A DNA stretch of 64,000 bases from assembly GCA_940671915.1 (NCBI GenBank), contig CALNVZ010002045.1, positions 15,598 through 79,597 on the forward strand, written 5' to 3'. The notes beneath the pieces are model-generated. The model saw only the letters and a list, made by a program, of their open reading frames with translations, did not search any database and had not been told where the DNA came from. Below, piece after piece: positions 34,155 to 45,841 of the stretch (the stretch's first letter is position 1; every line of letters begins with the position of its first letter). Source of the stretch: Paracentrotus lividus. Lineage: Eukaryota > Echinodermata > Echinoidea > Camarodonta > Echinidae. Position numbers and translations under genes: made by a program.

Positions 34155-35280
34155 TCAGGGAATTTTGTACTCCAAATTAATTAATTTGGTTAATTTTATC
34201 AATTATTTAATAATTTATTTTCAAGGATTTTTGTGTGTGCCAATTTTAGGATATTTTAATGATACCAAGTGGTATCTCTGAAGTAAGAAAGAGGAGGATC
34301 AAAGAGGCTAGGATAAGGCAGATATCTTTGATATAATCGTGACAAAAATAACACATTCTTGAAAACAAATATTTCCTTAGTCTATGTCGTTTATTTTCAA
34401 ATCAAATCAAGACAAATGGTATTGCATCTCTGAATTCAAATAAAATCTATTCAAGTCTATTGCTCAGGCATCTGATTTATTTTACAAAGCACAAAACATA
34501 AAATATATTGCAACAAACAAGGACCTATTCAAAGTCAAAAGATAAACTGTATAATCAGTTGCAAAACATTTGTACAGTTTTGAATGGGTAGTCGTCGGCC
34601 TTTAGTAAATGTACAGAACAATACAATATTAAGAAAAGACTTTGCCATCATGAACTTTGGTACATGTCGAATAATTTCTCAAGGTTGCAACAATTCATAG
34701 CAACATGGCCCAGTGTTTAGATTTAGAAATACTAGTATTTAGAATCTTGTAGTGGCCCTTTGTTGTACTGTCCAGTACACAAAATGCACGTACAATGTAT
34801 TATGAGCCCTTTAAAGGGATTAAGTAGCTTTCAAAAACAAGAGCAATTATGTCAAGATTAATAAAATTATATTGGTCCAACAGTAAAAACAAACTACTGA
34901 AAGGTTCAGATCAAATGGAAGTCGTTTACTACCTTAACAATGCCAACCATACAGCCGAACACCAGTACCAGGCTGCTGATAACTCACCAGGCCGTTAGAG
35001 ACGGGGAACTTTACAACAGGAAATGGGTGTGTGGATAAGCACATGGTTTTATAAACCATCCGGTGTTGGTTTATAAATTTTGAGTTTGAAATCATTGATA
35101 TCTCGAAGGTAAAGCAAGCAATTAGCTTGCAATTTTGAAGAGATACCAGACTCACCTAAGTGTTTATAATTATGTTGGCAAAATAAGCTAAATCGAATAA
35201 ATGTGATTTGAATATCATTCAATGTTACTGCATCCCTTTAACCCTATTCAGACTGGCATTTTCAAGAGGAGATTTTGACA
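34155..35280. other. Intronic stretch, nothing recognised
   Basis: AT-rich non-coding DNA without a recognisable exon or repeat end. A G-tract sits at 35281-35290. Confidence 0.4.
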
Positions 35281-35344
35281 GGGGGGGGGGTCAATTGTTT
35301 GAATTCGGTTACTAGGTAATGATCACCTTCATTTTAACAAAAAT

Positions 35345-35795
35345 AAATTGCGAGCGCGAAACGCGAGCAGAAAATTTTACATAACATTACTTATTTGGGA
35401 CGCCAGGGATCAGTCAGTGGGTTTTTTAAAGAAAAGTTTGCGAGCGCAAAGCGCGAGCCGAAAATTTTGACATATAATTAACTGAAGATAGTGTATTCTA
35501 GATCTTGACTGATATTCATCACTTCACTCTGCGACGTCTTTTTGAGAGGAATTTGCGAGCGCGAAGCGCGAGCTAAAAAGTTTGGCTTATTATAAGGCCG
35601 TATATTTGACGCACATTTTTCACCTTATCTCTTTCTGTTTGAATTCTTCTATTGGTCAAGATCACCTCAATTTTAACAAAAATAAATTGCGAGGGCAAAG
35701 TGGAAATATAAATATTTACATCATTTTATTAATACGGGACATAAGTCAATGTGCCTTATTGAGTGAACCTTCTGAGCGCGATGCGCGACCAGAAA
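35345..35795 (-). repeat. Irregular array of the CG-rich palindromic motif, orientation 2
   Basis: gcgagcgcgaagcgcgagct or variants at about 35349, 35438, 35554, 35688 and 35773, each preceded by an aataaattt-like word and followed by aaaattttgaca. This is the complement of the motif in the array at 29431-30152, so the two clusters face each other across about 5 kb of the same intron. Confidence 0.75.
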
Positions 35796-36129
35796 AAAAA
35801 TGGATTAATAATGAACCCGAAAGTAGTGTGTTTTAAACACATTTTGCCTCTCCTTCCCTTTCTTTTTCTTTCTTTTCCCTTTTTCCCCTTAGAAAATATT
35901 AAAATTTCTGGCAAAAAAGTGGGGGGGGGGCCCGGCCCCCCAGGCCCCCCCCCCCCATCCCGTCTCCGCCGGCCATGATCAGAGAACTTCTACTTAGTTC
36001 TATGTTGGCCAGTTTTAGACCCTAGTGTACATTTCCTTATATTTGACAAAAATAAAGAAAAACATTCATTTGATGTTGGACAACTAGATATGGCATCTGT
36101 CTAAATGTAGAAAAGAAAAAGAATCCTGA

Positions 36130-36230
36130 GAGTGAGCGCCTTTCGGGGTAGCCTAGCTAAGCCTGGTAATAATATTATGATAATGCGCCTTGAGCACTCT
36201 ACAGAGTGGATACGTGCGCAATACAAATCA

Positions 36231-36263
<33 letters not shown>

Positions 36264-36264
36264 C
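36130..36264 (+). mobile_element. SINE 3' part with (ATT)n tail
   Basis: gagcgcctttcggggtagcc followed by a diverged linker, gcgccttgagcactctacag, tacgtgcgcaatacaaatca and a run of ATT. The head word and the following (a)gcctggtaat also occur, on the opposite strand, in the tRNA-headed element at 45629-45841, so both belong to one tRNA-derived SINE family. This copy is 5'-truncated. Confidence 0.7.
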
Positions 36265-36548
36265 AATGTCATAAATGTGTTGACAGATCCAAGATTTAAA
36301 CAACGTTAATCACATAAACTAATCATGATAAAACATGACAATGCTTGAACTCATTTATATTATATTTTCCACTTGTTTGTCCATAATGAGCTGTTGTGCC
36401 TAATCAGGCTGGCTCCATGGTTCAGAGTTCTGTTAAGTTATGATTTTATTATGTTTTTTATTATGTTTACAGGAAGCAAGCAAATTCCGGGGCAAGTGTA
36501 ACAGTCCCTTGGAGACAATTGTAACAGCTTCTTACAATTGCCCCTGAC

Positions 36549-36990
36549 AGGGGAGACTTTGGAGAGATTTTTTTCCATCTTAGCTTAGGTGTTCATCGTT
36601 GAAAGGTTAGCAAAATACGGCCTAAGAATATAATTTCTAAATATTTACAAATGACAGCCGTGGCTCAACCACATATTTGTCCAGAAGAAAAACAATGTGA
36701 GATATTACTTTCCTGCTAAACCCCCCCCCCCCCCAAAAAAAAAATAAATAAATAAATAAATAAATAAATTAAAATAAAATAAATAAATAAATAAATAAAT
36801 AAAAATAAAAATAAAAATAAAATAAAAAAAAAAATAAAAAAAATACACGATATTTTTGCTGTAGAAAGTTCCACGAACCGTTAAATCTGCTAATACTCTG
36901 ACAGCATGTGGAGCGATGAAATGCGCATGCTCTGTACGGGAGCCTCTGTCACAATTGCACCGTGTTACAATTGTCCCTTGTCTCCCCTAC
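36549..36990. mobile_element. Probable small TIR element
   Basis: aggggagactttgg on the left and the complementary-like cttgtctcccct on the right bound a 440-bp segment. The flanks and interior repeat acaattgtaacag/cgtgttacaattgtccc words. A C-tract and a long AAAT-type simple repeat (about 36721-36845) fill the middle. Ends are approximate. Confidence 0.4.
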
Positions 36991-37390
36991 AGGTAATGCT
37001 CTAAAAGAGGTAGAGGACTTTAAATACCTTGGATTATAGGTATTTTCAACTGAAACTGAAGTCAAGATAAGGAGGGTAATGGCATGGAAAGCTCTCAATA
37101 AAATGAGTGCCGTCTGGAAGTCTCACTTGTCCCGAAGTATCAAACTAGGCTTCTTCCTGCACTGTGGAAACAATACTGCTCTACGGCTGTGAGGCATGGA
37201 CAGTCACCCCATGCCTGGAGAAATCTCTGAATGGTGCTACACAAGAATGCTCAGAACGGTGCTCAACATCAACTGGAGACAACACATACTAAACAAGACG
37301 CTATATGGAAAACTACCCAAAATAGGTGACGACAAGATAGCAACAAGAAGAATGCAGCTTGCTGGTCAACCCAGAGTTGGCCGCCAGCAG
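36991..37390 (+). mobile_element. RTE-like LINE fragment (reverse-transcriptase C-terminus)
   Basis: Two frames together read KEVEDFKYLGL, then MAWKALNKMSAVWKSHLSRS, TILLYGCEAWTVTP, LNGCYTRMLRTVLNINWRQH and IATRRMQLAG. This is the thumb / C-terminal region of the reverse transcriptase of non-LTR elements of the RTE/BovB style. A stop after YLGL and a frameshift near 37165 show it is dead. Both element ends are missing. It lies in the last intron of the NACHT gene, about 750 bp before the terminal exon. Confidence 0.8.
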
Positions 37391-38133
37391 TCTCATCATT
37401 GTTGTTGTTATTCAATCATTCTCATCATTTATATGGTAAATCCACTCACCTGCATATTCCGGCTACTACCCAAATGATGCCTCTTTTATACTTCATTAAA
37501 TGCGATCACCTGTCCAGTTGGAAGGATCTTCGCTGAAACGGATCTTTTGGAAAAGTGCTCTTTGGATAGTAAGCCATTTTCTCCTTTTGCTTGGTTTGTT
37601 GTTCAGTCAACAATAGTGGATATTATCTTTCGTCCCCCTCTTAGTGGCATAATGAACAAAATATTTGGGGGAGGGTGCGGATGGACATGTTTTTGTGTTT
37701 TTGGACCAACCGCTTGGAAAAAAACATAGGTCCTACGCCCCCCCCCCCCCCCCCCCCCCCCCCAGATTTCATACAGGGTGGTTACATCTTATTCCCATAC
37801 TGTTTTGGTATAGTAAGGGATAGCCATACGATTGATTGATGGCGATAGATTAGATGTTTTATGTTTTTTTTACACGGATAGTTCTATTCTAAACAAATAG
37901 AGTTGACCCTCTGCATGTAGGCCTGTGTATTCATTTAGGATTATGAAAGCTAAACAATAGCTTATTCAAAAAATATTTTAGATTTAATTCAAACCAACTA
38001 ACTTCAATTTTTAAAGAAAGTAATGATCATTTATGGTTTTAGACAAAAATGGATTTGAATCATGTATCATTATCTATATAGTCAATTATTCTAAGAGGAA
38101 TAACATATGTGTTAATTTCCTATTCTATTACAG

Positions 38134-38229
38134 AACCATGATGATTGGATGCACAAAGAGTTTATGAAAGGAAACCAAGTTATCCTCATCCAGTGAACAG
38201 AAATGTTGTCTCTGCGAGCATCATCAAAG
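38134..38229 (+). CDS. NLR-type receptor, last coding exon (stop at 38194-38196)
   Basis: After tattctattacag (AG at 38132-38133) the frame reads NHDDWMHKEFMKGNQVILIQ and then TGA. Phase 0 entry fits the phase-0 end of the exon at 28426-28525, giving a plausible YVHHDNHDDW junction. A GT follows at 38230 (aaaggtacaa), so the 3' untranslated region may be spliced. The upstream intron is about 9.6 kb and full of repeats, so an exon between the two cannot be excluded. Confidence 0.55.
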
Positions 38230-38436
38230 GTACAACATTAACATAAGTAATAATACATGTAACAAATATTCTGGATTTCAGCCGGGCACCATTGATCGAT
38301 GACAGAAATTAATTAATCAATCAATTCAAGAATTTACATTTACCATTCTGCAACATTACAATTGAAATAGTATCATTTATGAGACAGAAGCTTATCTTTG
38401 TCGGATTACACCATAAGGATAATTATAACGAGAAAC

Positions 38437-38787
38437 TACAGTCCACTCCCATTACAACAAAGTGCTTGGGACCAAGACGATTACTAGTTAAATGAAATGT
38501 CGCTATATACTGAACACATAGACATGTGCACATGTTTGAAATCTGGACTGGGAGAACCAGTGGCGGATCCGGCGGGGGGGGGGGACACAAGGGGCGTGCG
38601 CCCCTTGATTTTTGAAAACCACTCATTGAACGTACAATGTTAATTTCAGAAGATTTTCGGCTGCGCCTCCCTACTTTTCAAATTCTTCTGACTGCCCCCC
38701 CCCCCATTGTCAAATCCTTGATCCGCCGCTGCGTACTGCCTTGCAATAACGAAATATCAGTACTCGATATAATGGGAGTAGACTGTA
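38437..38787. mobile_element. Small TIR element, interrupted by another one
   Basis: The ends tacagtccactcccatta and taatgggagtagactgta are inverted repeats. A sister copy at 40001-40187 has the same ends and shares agacatgtgcacatgttt-like and (a)taacaaaat-like interior words but is uninterrupted. Here 38558-38731 is an inserted G-rich element. Confidence 0.8.
38558..38731. mobile_element. G-rich small TIR element nested in the previous one
   Basis: The ends cagtggcggatcc and ggatccgccgctg-like (read gatccgccgctg on the right) match the family at 14632-14949. The interior has a G-tract, gggcgtgcgccccttg and a C-tract. The flanks agaac/cgtac could be a decayed 5-bp target duplication. Confidence 0.75.
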
Positions 38788-39092
38788 TAACTCTTAACGT
38801 GCCATATTAATTTATAGGGAAAAAAGTAGAATTTCTTTTTAAATCTTTTAAAATGGTATGAAATAGTCTCTAGATTGGTGTAAATGACTGGAAATCGATC
38901 CACAGATACAATATAATCAACTGTGCTGTTTTGCAAAGTCTATACTGCCAGCATTAAAGAGAAAATGAATTATTACGATTGTATAGATAATAAGTACAAT
39001 TGCACGAAAACGTGTCCGTGGCACGCAAGTGATAACACTGATGCTATTGAGCTTCGGCCATTGTGCAAAAAGTATCTTTATAGTTTCACGTT

Positions 39093-39170
39093 GGGTGTAC
39101 CTTAACTCAGGTGAGCACTAATCGCCAAAGGCGATTCGGCGATCGGTGCTCACCTGAGTTAGGTGTACCC
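39093..39170. repeat. Short palindrome
   Basis: gggtgtacct...aactcaggtgagcac...atcgcc is followed by its reverse complement ggcgat...gtgctcacctgagtt aggtgtaccc, with only a few bases between. It would form a hairpin of about 35 bp. Origin unknown. Confidence 0.8.
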
Positions 39171-39535
39171 TTGCATTAAACGAAGTTGGATTCTACTGCC
39201 TTGTAATAAACAAATAATTTGCGTAGTCGTTCCTATTTTCAACAAGAAATTAAAAATTGAAAAACTTTACTATTCTTTAATTATTAAAAATAGTATAACC
39301 CTATTTGCTTAGTATGAACTACGAGGAATTCTGTCACGGACCCGGACCTAGCATTATCAGTGATTTTCAGGTCTTTTAGCCCAGCCATTACAGAGAAAAT
39401 GAATTATTACGATTGTATAGTTAATAAGTACAATTGTGACTATAGTCGAACTTGGCAGGCAAAGAGTTAAAACTTCTTTCAGGGCCAATAAGGGATTAAT
39501 TATCAAACGTGTACAATTATTGAGGTGGTGGGGAG

Positions 39536-39546
39536 ATAGAGAGAGA

Positions 39547-39596
<50 letters not shown>
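39536..39596. repeat. (GA)n microsatellite
   Basis: About 60 bp of GA repeats with minor interruptions. The Ser/Leu and Arg/Glu frames across it are artefacts. Confidence 0.95.
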
Positions 39597-39599
<3 letters not shown>

Positions 39600-39729
39600 G
39601 GGTTGGGAGAAAGACATTTCGTATTCTTTTATTATATAAATACATGCCTTCATTCCATTTGATAATTCTATCAAAATTTTGTTGTTTATATTTTTGGAAT
39701 TAATGTGTGCATTCTTTCATTACTTGCAG

Positions 39730-39831
39730 TGATGATCTATTATCTGCAATGGAGGAGATGGTGTATGGGATATCATTGACAATAGGAAACTGAAGCTGAG
39801 CTACATACCTCTGTCTCAACGTTTTTCTCAA
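39730..39831 (+). other. Possible 3' UTR exon of the NACHT gene
   Basis: Bounded by tacttgcag (AG at 39728-39729) and GTAAGA at 39832. Non-repetitive in look. One frame is open after two initial stops and reads GDGVWDIIDNRKLKLSYIPL, which I do not recognise. If joined to 38229 it would be untranslated. Confidence 0.3.
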
Positions 39832-40000
39832 GTAAGATTATTCACATACTTCTTTTCTATCTTTGTGGTACTATTATAAAGAGGGAGTTCATGAAACAAA
39901 ATATTGTAGACTTCAGGTAAAATGCTTTCTACCCCAGTAGTATTTCCCCAAATGTATTTTACATGTATATTAATTCAATTGAATCCAAGAAAGGTTCAAC

Positions 40001-40187
40001 CAGTCCACTCCCGTTATAATGAGGTGCTCAGCACCAAACCAATTACCTTCTTAAAATAAAATCTTGTTACTAAAAAATATAGGCACATAGACACATGTTT
40101 ACATGTTTGGAATTGGGGCCGGGTGAATTGCCTCGTCATAACAAAATCTTGTTGTATCCGTACTCATTATAAAGGGAGTGGACTGTA
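40001..40187. mobile_element. Small TIR element, uninterrupted copy
   Basis: cagtccactcccgttataat on the left and attataaagggagtggactg on the right, 187 bp in all. Sister of 38437-38787. Non-coding. Confidence 0.8.
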
Positions 40188-40542
40188 TTTTTTAAAATGT
40201 ATCATAGTACAAAGACTGAATTGTACACATTTTATGAATCTGTTAAAAATAAATAGCTCTTATTACAATAATAATTCCATAAATATGAAGGAAAAACAAT
40301 CTGCAAATGAGATCAATATTCACAATGTGGATGAAAGTAATTGTGTATTTTTGGCTCAAAACTACCTTCTGAGAAAGCACTTAAACTTGTATGGAGTGTT
40401 CTGACATCCAGCATGAATATTGTGTACTATGTATTCTACACATTAACAGTCTTTGATTTTTTTTTATATAGTATACATTTACATGTGCAGCTTCAAGATG
40501 GAAATTGCCAACTGTTGTTTCTTCTTCTCCTTCAATTTACAG

Positions 40543-40690
40543 TGCTGGGACCCTGTGGTCTCTGTCCCCATGACTGGCCATGCAGATGGAAATGGTGGTG
40601 CTCTACTGTGAAGATGACCCTACAAAACAAAAACTATGATACACAGCACTAAGAAATATTGATTAATTTTAATAAATGGCACTTACAGTA
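40543..40690 (+). other. Possible terminal 3' UTR exon with polyadenylation signal
   Basis: Preceded by a pyrimidine-rich tract and tttacag (AG at 40541-40542). A short open stretch reads WDPVVSVPMTGHADGNGGAL and ends in TGA. AATAAA occurs at about 40670. Together with 39730-39831 it could form a spliced 3' UTR of the upstream gene. This is inferred from splice signals only. Confidence 0.25.
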
Positions 40691-41143
40691 GTTATACCTA
40701 ATACCTGTATTCTTCATTAGTGTCATTGGATCTACTTTTACGGTAGTGCTACCGCAAGCTCAGGGGATTAATCTCCATGCAACTAATGTTTCATACATCT
40801 ATAATAATGAACATTAATCCCTTAACCTTTCTATTTCTCTCTCTTCTTCTCATTCTCAATCTTTATCTCCCATATTTCTCCTCTCGAGCTAGCTTATTAG
40901 ATTATTTCTTTCCCTCCGGACGCGTACGCGTACGCCAAAAGTTAAGATCGAGAATTCGTTTCTTATGTAAAAATTATGTTAATGCTGAAATGAAGTGAAT
41001 TTTTCTTGATTTTTTTCCACGTAACTAGGTTATTTCTTTAATGGATATTAAAAATGAATATATCTTTGTCCTATTCCTCAAGAATTTAGCCCCAAAAATC
41101 TGGTGAAAAGCCGAAAAAGCTTGTCAATATATTAGAGAATTAT

Positions 41144-42020
41144 CTCGGCTTCTGTAGAAGCCCGTCGTAGCAGACTGAACACCTCGCTCGGCTTCTGTAG
41201 AAGCCCGTCGCACCCAAAGGGTTAAAATTGCCCCTTTTCAATACTAAAAAGTGCCCCTTTTTCTTCCCTGAAAGGGTCCTTTTTATAGTAAAAGGCCTTT
41301 TAAAACTACTTAAAAGGGGCACTTTCAATGCTAAGAAGTGCCCCTTTTTACTGCATAGTCTTTTAAAACCTAAAATTTTCCCGCTTAGCTCGGTCGCCAT
41401 GTGACCTCGCATTTAAGAAATAACAAGCAATATGTATATAAAGTGCCCCTTATCTTATTTATAAAAGGGCTCCTTTTTTATACTTAAAATAGACTTTTTA
41501 AACTTCTTAAAAAGCACACTTCCAGTGCTAAGATGTGCTACATTTTACTTCATAGAATGTCTTTTCCATGACGAACTTAGTTGAGATCAATTTGTCATGC
41601 AAGAGATTTATTTATCAGGATGCTCAAATGAAGCACACACATTCTGACAAATTAAATTTCTTGCATTACAAATTAATTTTCTTGCAATACAAATTAATTT
41701 TCTTGCATTACAAATTATTTTTTCGACATTACAAGTTATCAAATTAATTGGTCAATAAGACCACTTTTCATGACAAATTAATATTTGTCAAATGAAAAAT
41801 TCCTCTCATGACAAATAAGTACATTGATTTGTCATTTTGACGAAATGAGTATCTGACAAATTTGTCAAAATTAGGTCTGGTTTAATACTTGACAAATTAT
41901 TTTCTAATTTGTCAAGTGAGAACTTCTTGCATGACGAATTTTCATTCGATTTTGACAAATTAAGATTTGTTAAATAAGACCACGATTTGACAATTTTTTT
42001 TGTCAAATGACTAACTAATT
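41144..42020. repeat. Cluster of short direct repeats
   Basis: ctcggcttctgtagaagccc occurs at about 41144 and 41193. agtgcccctttt-type words recur between 41225 and 41460. Between 41640 and 41730 a unit of about 25 bp (acaaattaattttcttgca) repeats four times. Further variants of gacaaatt and its complement continue to 42000. Non-coding. Confidence 0.7.
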
Positions 42021-42579
42021 TCAAGAGTGTATTTTCTTTCTCTCATTCTCTCTCTCTCTTTCTCCGTCTATACATTTATGGTTTCGATTCCAGTGTGTTT
42101 CTAGCCATCTTTATCATTATTTGCAACATTTTCGTATTACTCCCTTCATATCTCAATATTCCAGCTCCCCAAAATTAACCGTCACATGTAAGGACTATGT
42201 TAAGTTAAAAAAAAATAAAAAAAAAAAAAAAAAAACGGGAAACTTCTTTTAGGGGCTCTTAAAGGATCATCCCCGCCTCACGGCAGTAGATGTGAAAATG
42301 ACCACATTCTTACAAAAACGTTCCGCACCCCTTCATTCTATTTCTTTCAAGGGTTTAGTTAAAGATCTTCTAAAAATTTGTTAATAATAATAATAATAAT
42401 AATAATAACAGTTACATTCATATAGCGCTTATTACGATATCCACCTTAGTGTTTCTAAGCGCTTATAGTGTTAACTAATTACTAGCAGCAGTGCCCGTAG
42501 CAGCACAGTGGGTTAGGCACATAATTCTATTTTATTTTGATTGTTACCTATACAAATTTAATACCAACTTAAAAAATAA

Positions 42580-43290
42580 AAAGATTTTCACCCGACCCAC
42601 GCCCATTTTTTTTTTTTTTTTTTTGAAAATGTATATTAAAATAAAGAAGGAATGTTATGTTATCATATATAATTACATTATAAAAATGTTTCGATACCAT
42701 GCCAGCAGTCCACCATAGATTTCATTACCTTTCCCTTTCTCTCTCTATCTTTCCGCTATACTTTCCCCTTATTTGTTTTAAAAAGAATAATATCGGCCTC
42801 CAAGAAGGTTGCATACCAATCATAGGGGATTGAGTTAAGTCCGTCCATTGGGTTTTTTTATTCTTTCCTCCCATTTGTATTAATTTTTTAAAATTTGTTT
42901 CTATTTTTATTTCTATATTTTATATTTGCTTTTCGATCACTTTTGCTTCCCCTTCAGTTCAGTTTAGCTCCCCTCTAAGGTAAATTTGAAAGCCCCTTAA
43001 GCCCCCCCCCCACCCAAAATACGCGCATGTTGCTCATCTTTTACTTTTCTTTTTCTTTTTCCTTTCCGTATTTGGCCCCTATATATTTTATTATCTTATA
43101 TCAGTTTGACTGAAGACACTCATTTTCAGAAAACGTATAATTAGATATGAATGCTTTATGAAAACATTATCCTTGAAACGTGCCTATCAACCCAATATCA
43201 TAAACACCCCCCCCCCCAAAAAAAAAAAAAAAAAAAAAAAAACGAATCCAGTTAGACTGAGAGGTGAGGTATTTTACAATGTGCATGATA
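42580..43290 (+). repeat. Direct duplication, first copy
   Basis: Begins with cacccgacccacgcc and a T-tract, then attacattataaaaatgttt, further tttgactgaagacactcatt, caaaacattat-like, and gttagactgagaggt. The same words occur in the same order at 44255-44965. Copies are quite diverged and differ in homopolymer length. Confidence 0.65.
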
Positions 43291-44254
43291 TCTGCATGAA
43301 TTAAAAGTGTAAAGTGACATGTGAGCTATTTATTGCTTCAAATTACATTTTTGCTCTTCTGTACGGTCTTTGGAAAGAACAATTTCCCCTTGTGCTACAG
43401 TCACACAGACCTTACGTTGAGTTACGTCCGGTTGCGTCCAAAAATATTTTCTTTTTTTGCCGATCCCACGGATGCCTACACGTCATAGTAGCAGTGGAAA
43501 TATTGATAATTTCGTTCATCCAGTAAAAACAGAGAACTACATAAGAAGTGATAGAATAGAAGAAGAATAAACACAAACGTATCTGTACGTACGTGTCTGT
43601 GTGACTGCAGCATTAGTTTATTTGCTTTTCCCGTATAACGTAATTTATATTCCAATTGAAATTTAGTTTCTATTTCCCGGCTTCCTATACTCCCTACTAT
43701 TATTTTATTTCTCTATCTCTCTCTCTCTCTCCCGTCCCTCCTCTCCACCTCCTCTATAACATATCTTGTCATTTTAATACAGTTGTCATGACTATATTAT
43801 TTCATGACATAGTCTGAATGGGTCGATGGACTACTTGGAGCCATAACTGAACTGTTAGCTGGTAAACAAATCTGAGAGGGCTTATATGTTCTTTCTGGGC
43901 CATTGGTCGAACAATTTCCCATTTATTATTTGAGTTTTCACTCGTAATAACAAATATTATATTCATTTTGAAATATTATTTGATTTTCGATCATAATGAA
44001 ATTATGTCTATTTTGGAAATATTCTTAATATTTTGATAATATAGTTTCTCTTTAATTATTCCGGCTACCTATACTGTCTTAGTTTATTATATCTCTTGAA
44101 CATCCTCACCCATCCTCCATAAGATGGATTTTAAATTATTATTTTATACGACGCACCTTTTCCTTCACTCTCTCTTTTTGGTGTATATTTTATGACGCCC
44201 TTTTTAAAATTTCATTAAAAAATATATATAAAAAAAAAACAAACAAACGAAGAC

Positions 44255-44269
44255 AATTTCAGCCGACCC

Positions 44270-44304
<35 letters not shown>

Positions 44305-44965
44305 GTTGTTAAAATATATTAATAAAAGAGAATATCGTTGTTTATATTACATTGTAAAAATGTTTGCATATAACCTTATTCCTTTCCCCCATTCTCCTCT
44401 CCTCTCTTTCTTTTCTCTCTCTCTATCTTTCCCTCCGAGGCAAGTTTCTTTCTTTTACATATTTTATATGCGATTAGACTTCTTTTCCTTCTGGCTAGAT
44501 TTCTAACTTTGCATTCGGAATTAATATCAATCATCACCCACACAAAAAAAAAAAAACAACAACAACAGCAACAAACAAAAAACACACATTCAGGCTCTGC
44601 TAATCAACGAATTATTCAAAATATTATAGTCACCACTTTTATCCTTTTCTCGTTCCATCCTCTTTCTATATCTTTCTTAGTTTACTTTCTTTTTTTTTTC
44701 CTCTCCGCGATTTTGCCACTATTTTTTTACTCATCTTATATGGTTTAATTGAAGACAATCCTTTTCAGGTGTATTCATCTCAGGTATTAAAATTTTATCA
44801 AAACATTATTCTTGAAGCGCGCAGCCCTCCCTGAACGGAAATATCAAAAAACAAAACCCATAATAAAATACTTTAAAAAAAAGAGGAGGCGGGGGGAAGA
44901 AGAAAAAAAGAAAAAAAAATACCCGAATTTAAGTTAGACTGAGAGATATATGAGATAATTAGTTT
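44255..44965 (+). repeat. Direct duplication, second copy
   Basis: cagccgacccg with a T-tract, attacattgtaaaaatgttt, tttaattgaagacaatcctt, atcaaaacattattcttgaa and gttagactgagagat reproduce the copy at 42580-43290 about 1.67 kb downstream. Non-coding. Confidence 0.65.
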
Positions 44966-45628
44966 ATGATTTACACAGTACCGGTTACGTAATATGGCCT
45001 ATAAACTATTTTTAAAAAAATTTAGTGGTTTGGTTTCTGTCCATCCTCCCTTACTTTTTTTTACTTATATAGTAATAAAAAAAAAAAAAAAAATACAATC
45101 TCTCTCACTTCTCTATAACATGTATATTTTTCATTGCTTCTTTTTTTCCCCTTTTTCTTTTTTTTTATGACGCCCCTTTCTGTCGTCTCTCTGTCTCTCT
45201 CTGTTTTTTTTTTTTTTTTTTTTTTTTGCTGTGATTAACTTTGTTTTTGCTTCTTAAAGACACCATAGTCTACAGCGATCAATCGATCGGCAGAAATTCC
45301 AGGTCCTATCTCATCGCAAATGCAAGATTACATCCAAACAGTCGTATTTCATGACTTCGAAATGTGACGTTGCACTGCTTTTTTGTTAACGTGATTTGTG
45401 AGCAAAGTGTTGAAACTAAAAAAACAGACGACGGCGACAAACATTTCGTACCGAACGCTCGATACCAAAAGAACATAGAGGCAAAGCGTTACTTTCACGC
45501 GTTCATGCAGTACAGTACGATGACGCTGTGTGGGGTCTCGCTGCGCATCACCCGCAAAACACGCGAGAACGGGTACTACCCGTTTTCGGGCAGTGGCCGC
45601 TCTCCGTTTGATTGCCTTTGGCTTCGGC

Positions 45629-45841
45629 TTTTAATATATAGATTACCAGTCTGGGCTACCCCGAAAGGCGCTCGCAGCATTGAAGGAATTGCCTCCTACC
45701 GGTACCCATTCACCTCACTTGGGTCAAGTACGGCAAATTTGCAGGTTGACACCTTGCCGAAGGATGTTAGTGGTATGGACGGGATTCGAACCGCGTTACC
45801 TTGTGATCGTAAGTCCGCCGACTTATCCGCTCGACCACACC
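45629..45841 (-). mobile_element. tRNA-derived SINE, minus strand
   Basis: Read on the minus strand, it starts with a 70-base tRNA-like head (45841-45772) and continues into a body containing gcgagcgcctttcggggtag and agactggtaat, the stretch shared with 36130-36264. The head supplies an internal Pol III promoter: a perfect B-box, ggttcgaatcc (45792-45782), and an A-box-like tggtcgagcgg. Confidence 0.75.
45772..45841 (-). other. tRNA-like head of the SINE (not an intact tRNA gene)
   Basis: The acceptor arms ggtgtgg and ccatacc pair with one G-T, and the T-loop ttcgaat is intact. However, the T-stem has mismatches and the anticodon stem pairs poorly, so this is a tRNA relic, not a working tRNA. 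The identity of the parent tRNA is not clear. Confidence 0.6.

Noticed and set aside
45772..45841. Functional tRNA gene
   Set aside because: T-stem and anticodon stem pair poorly and the copy continues into a SINE body shared with another locus.
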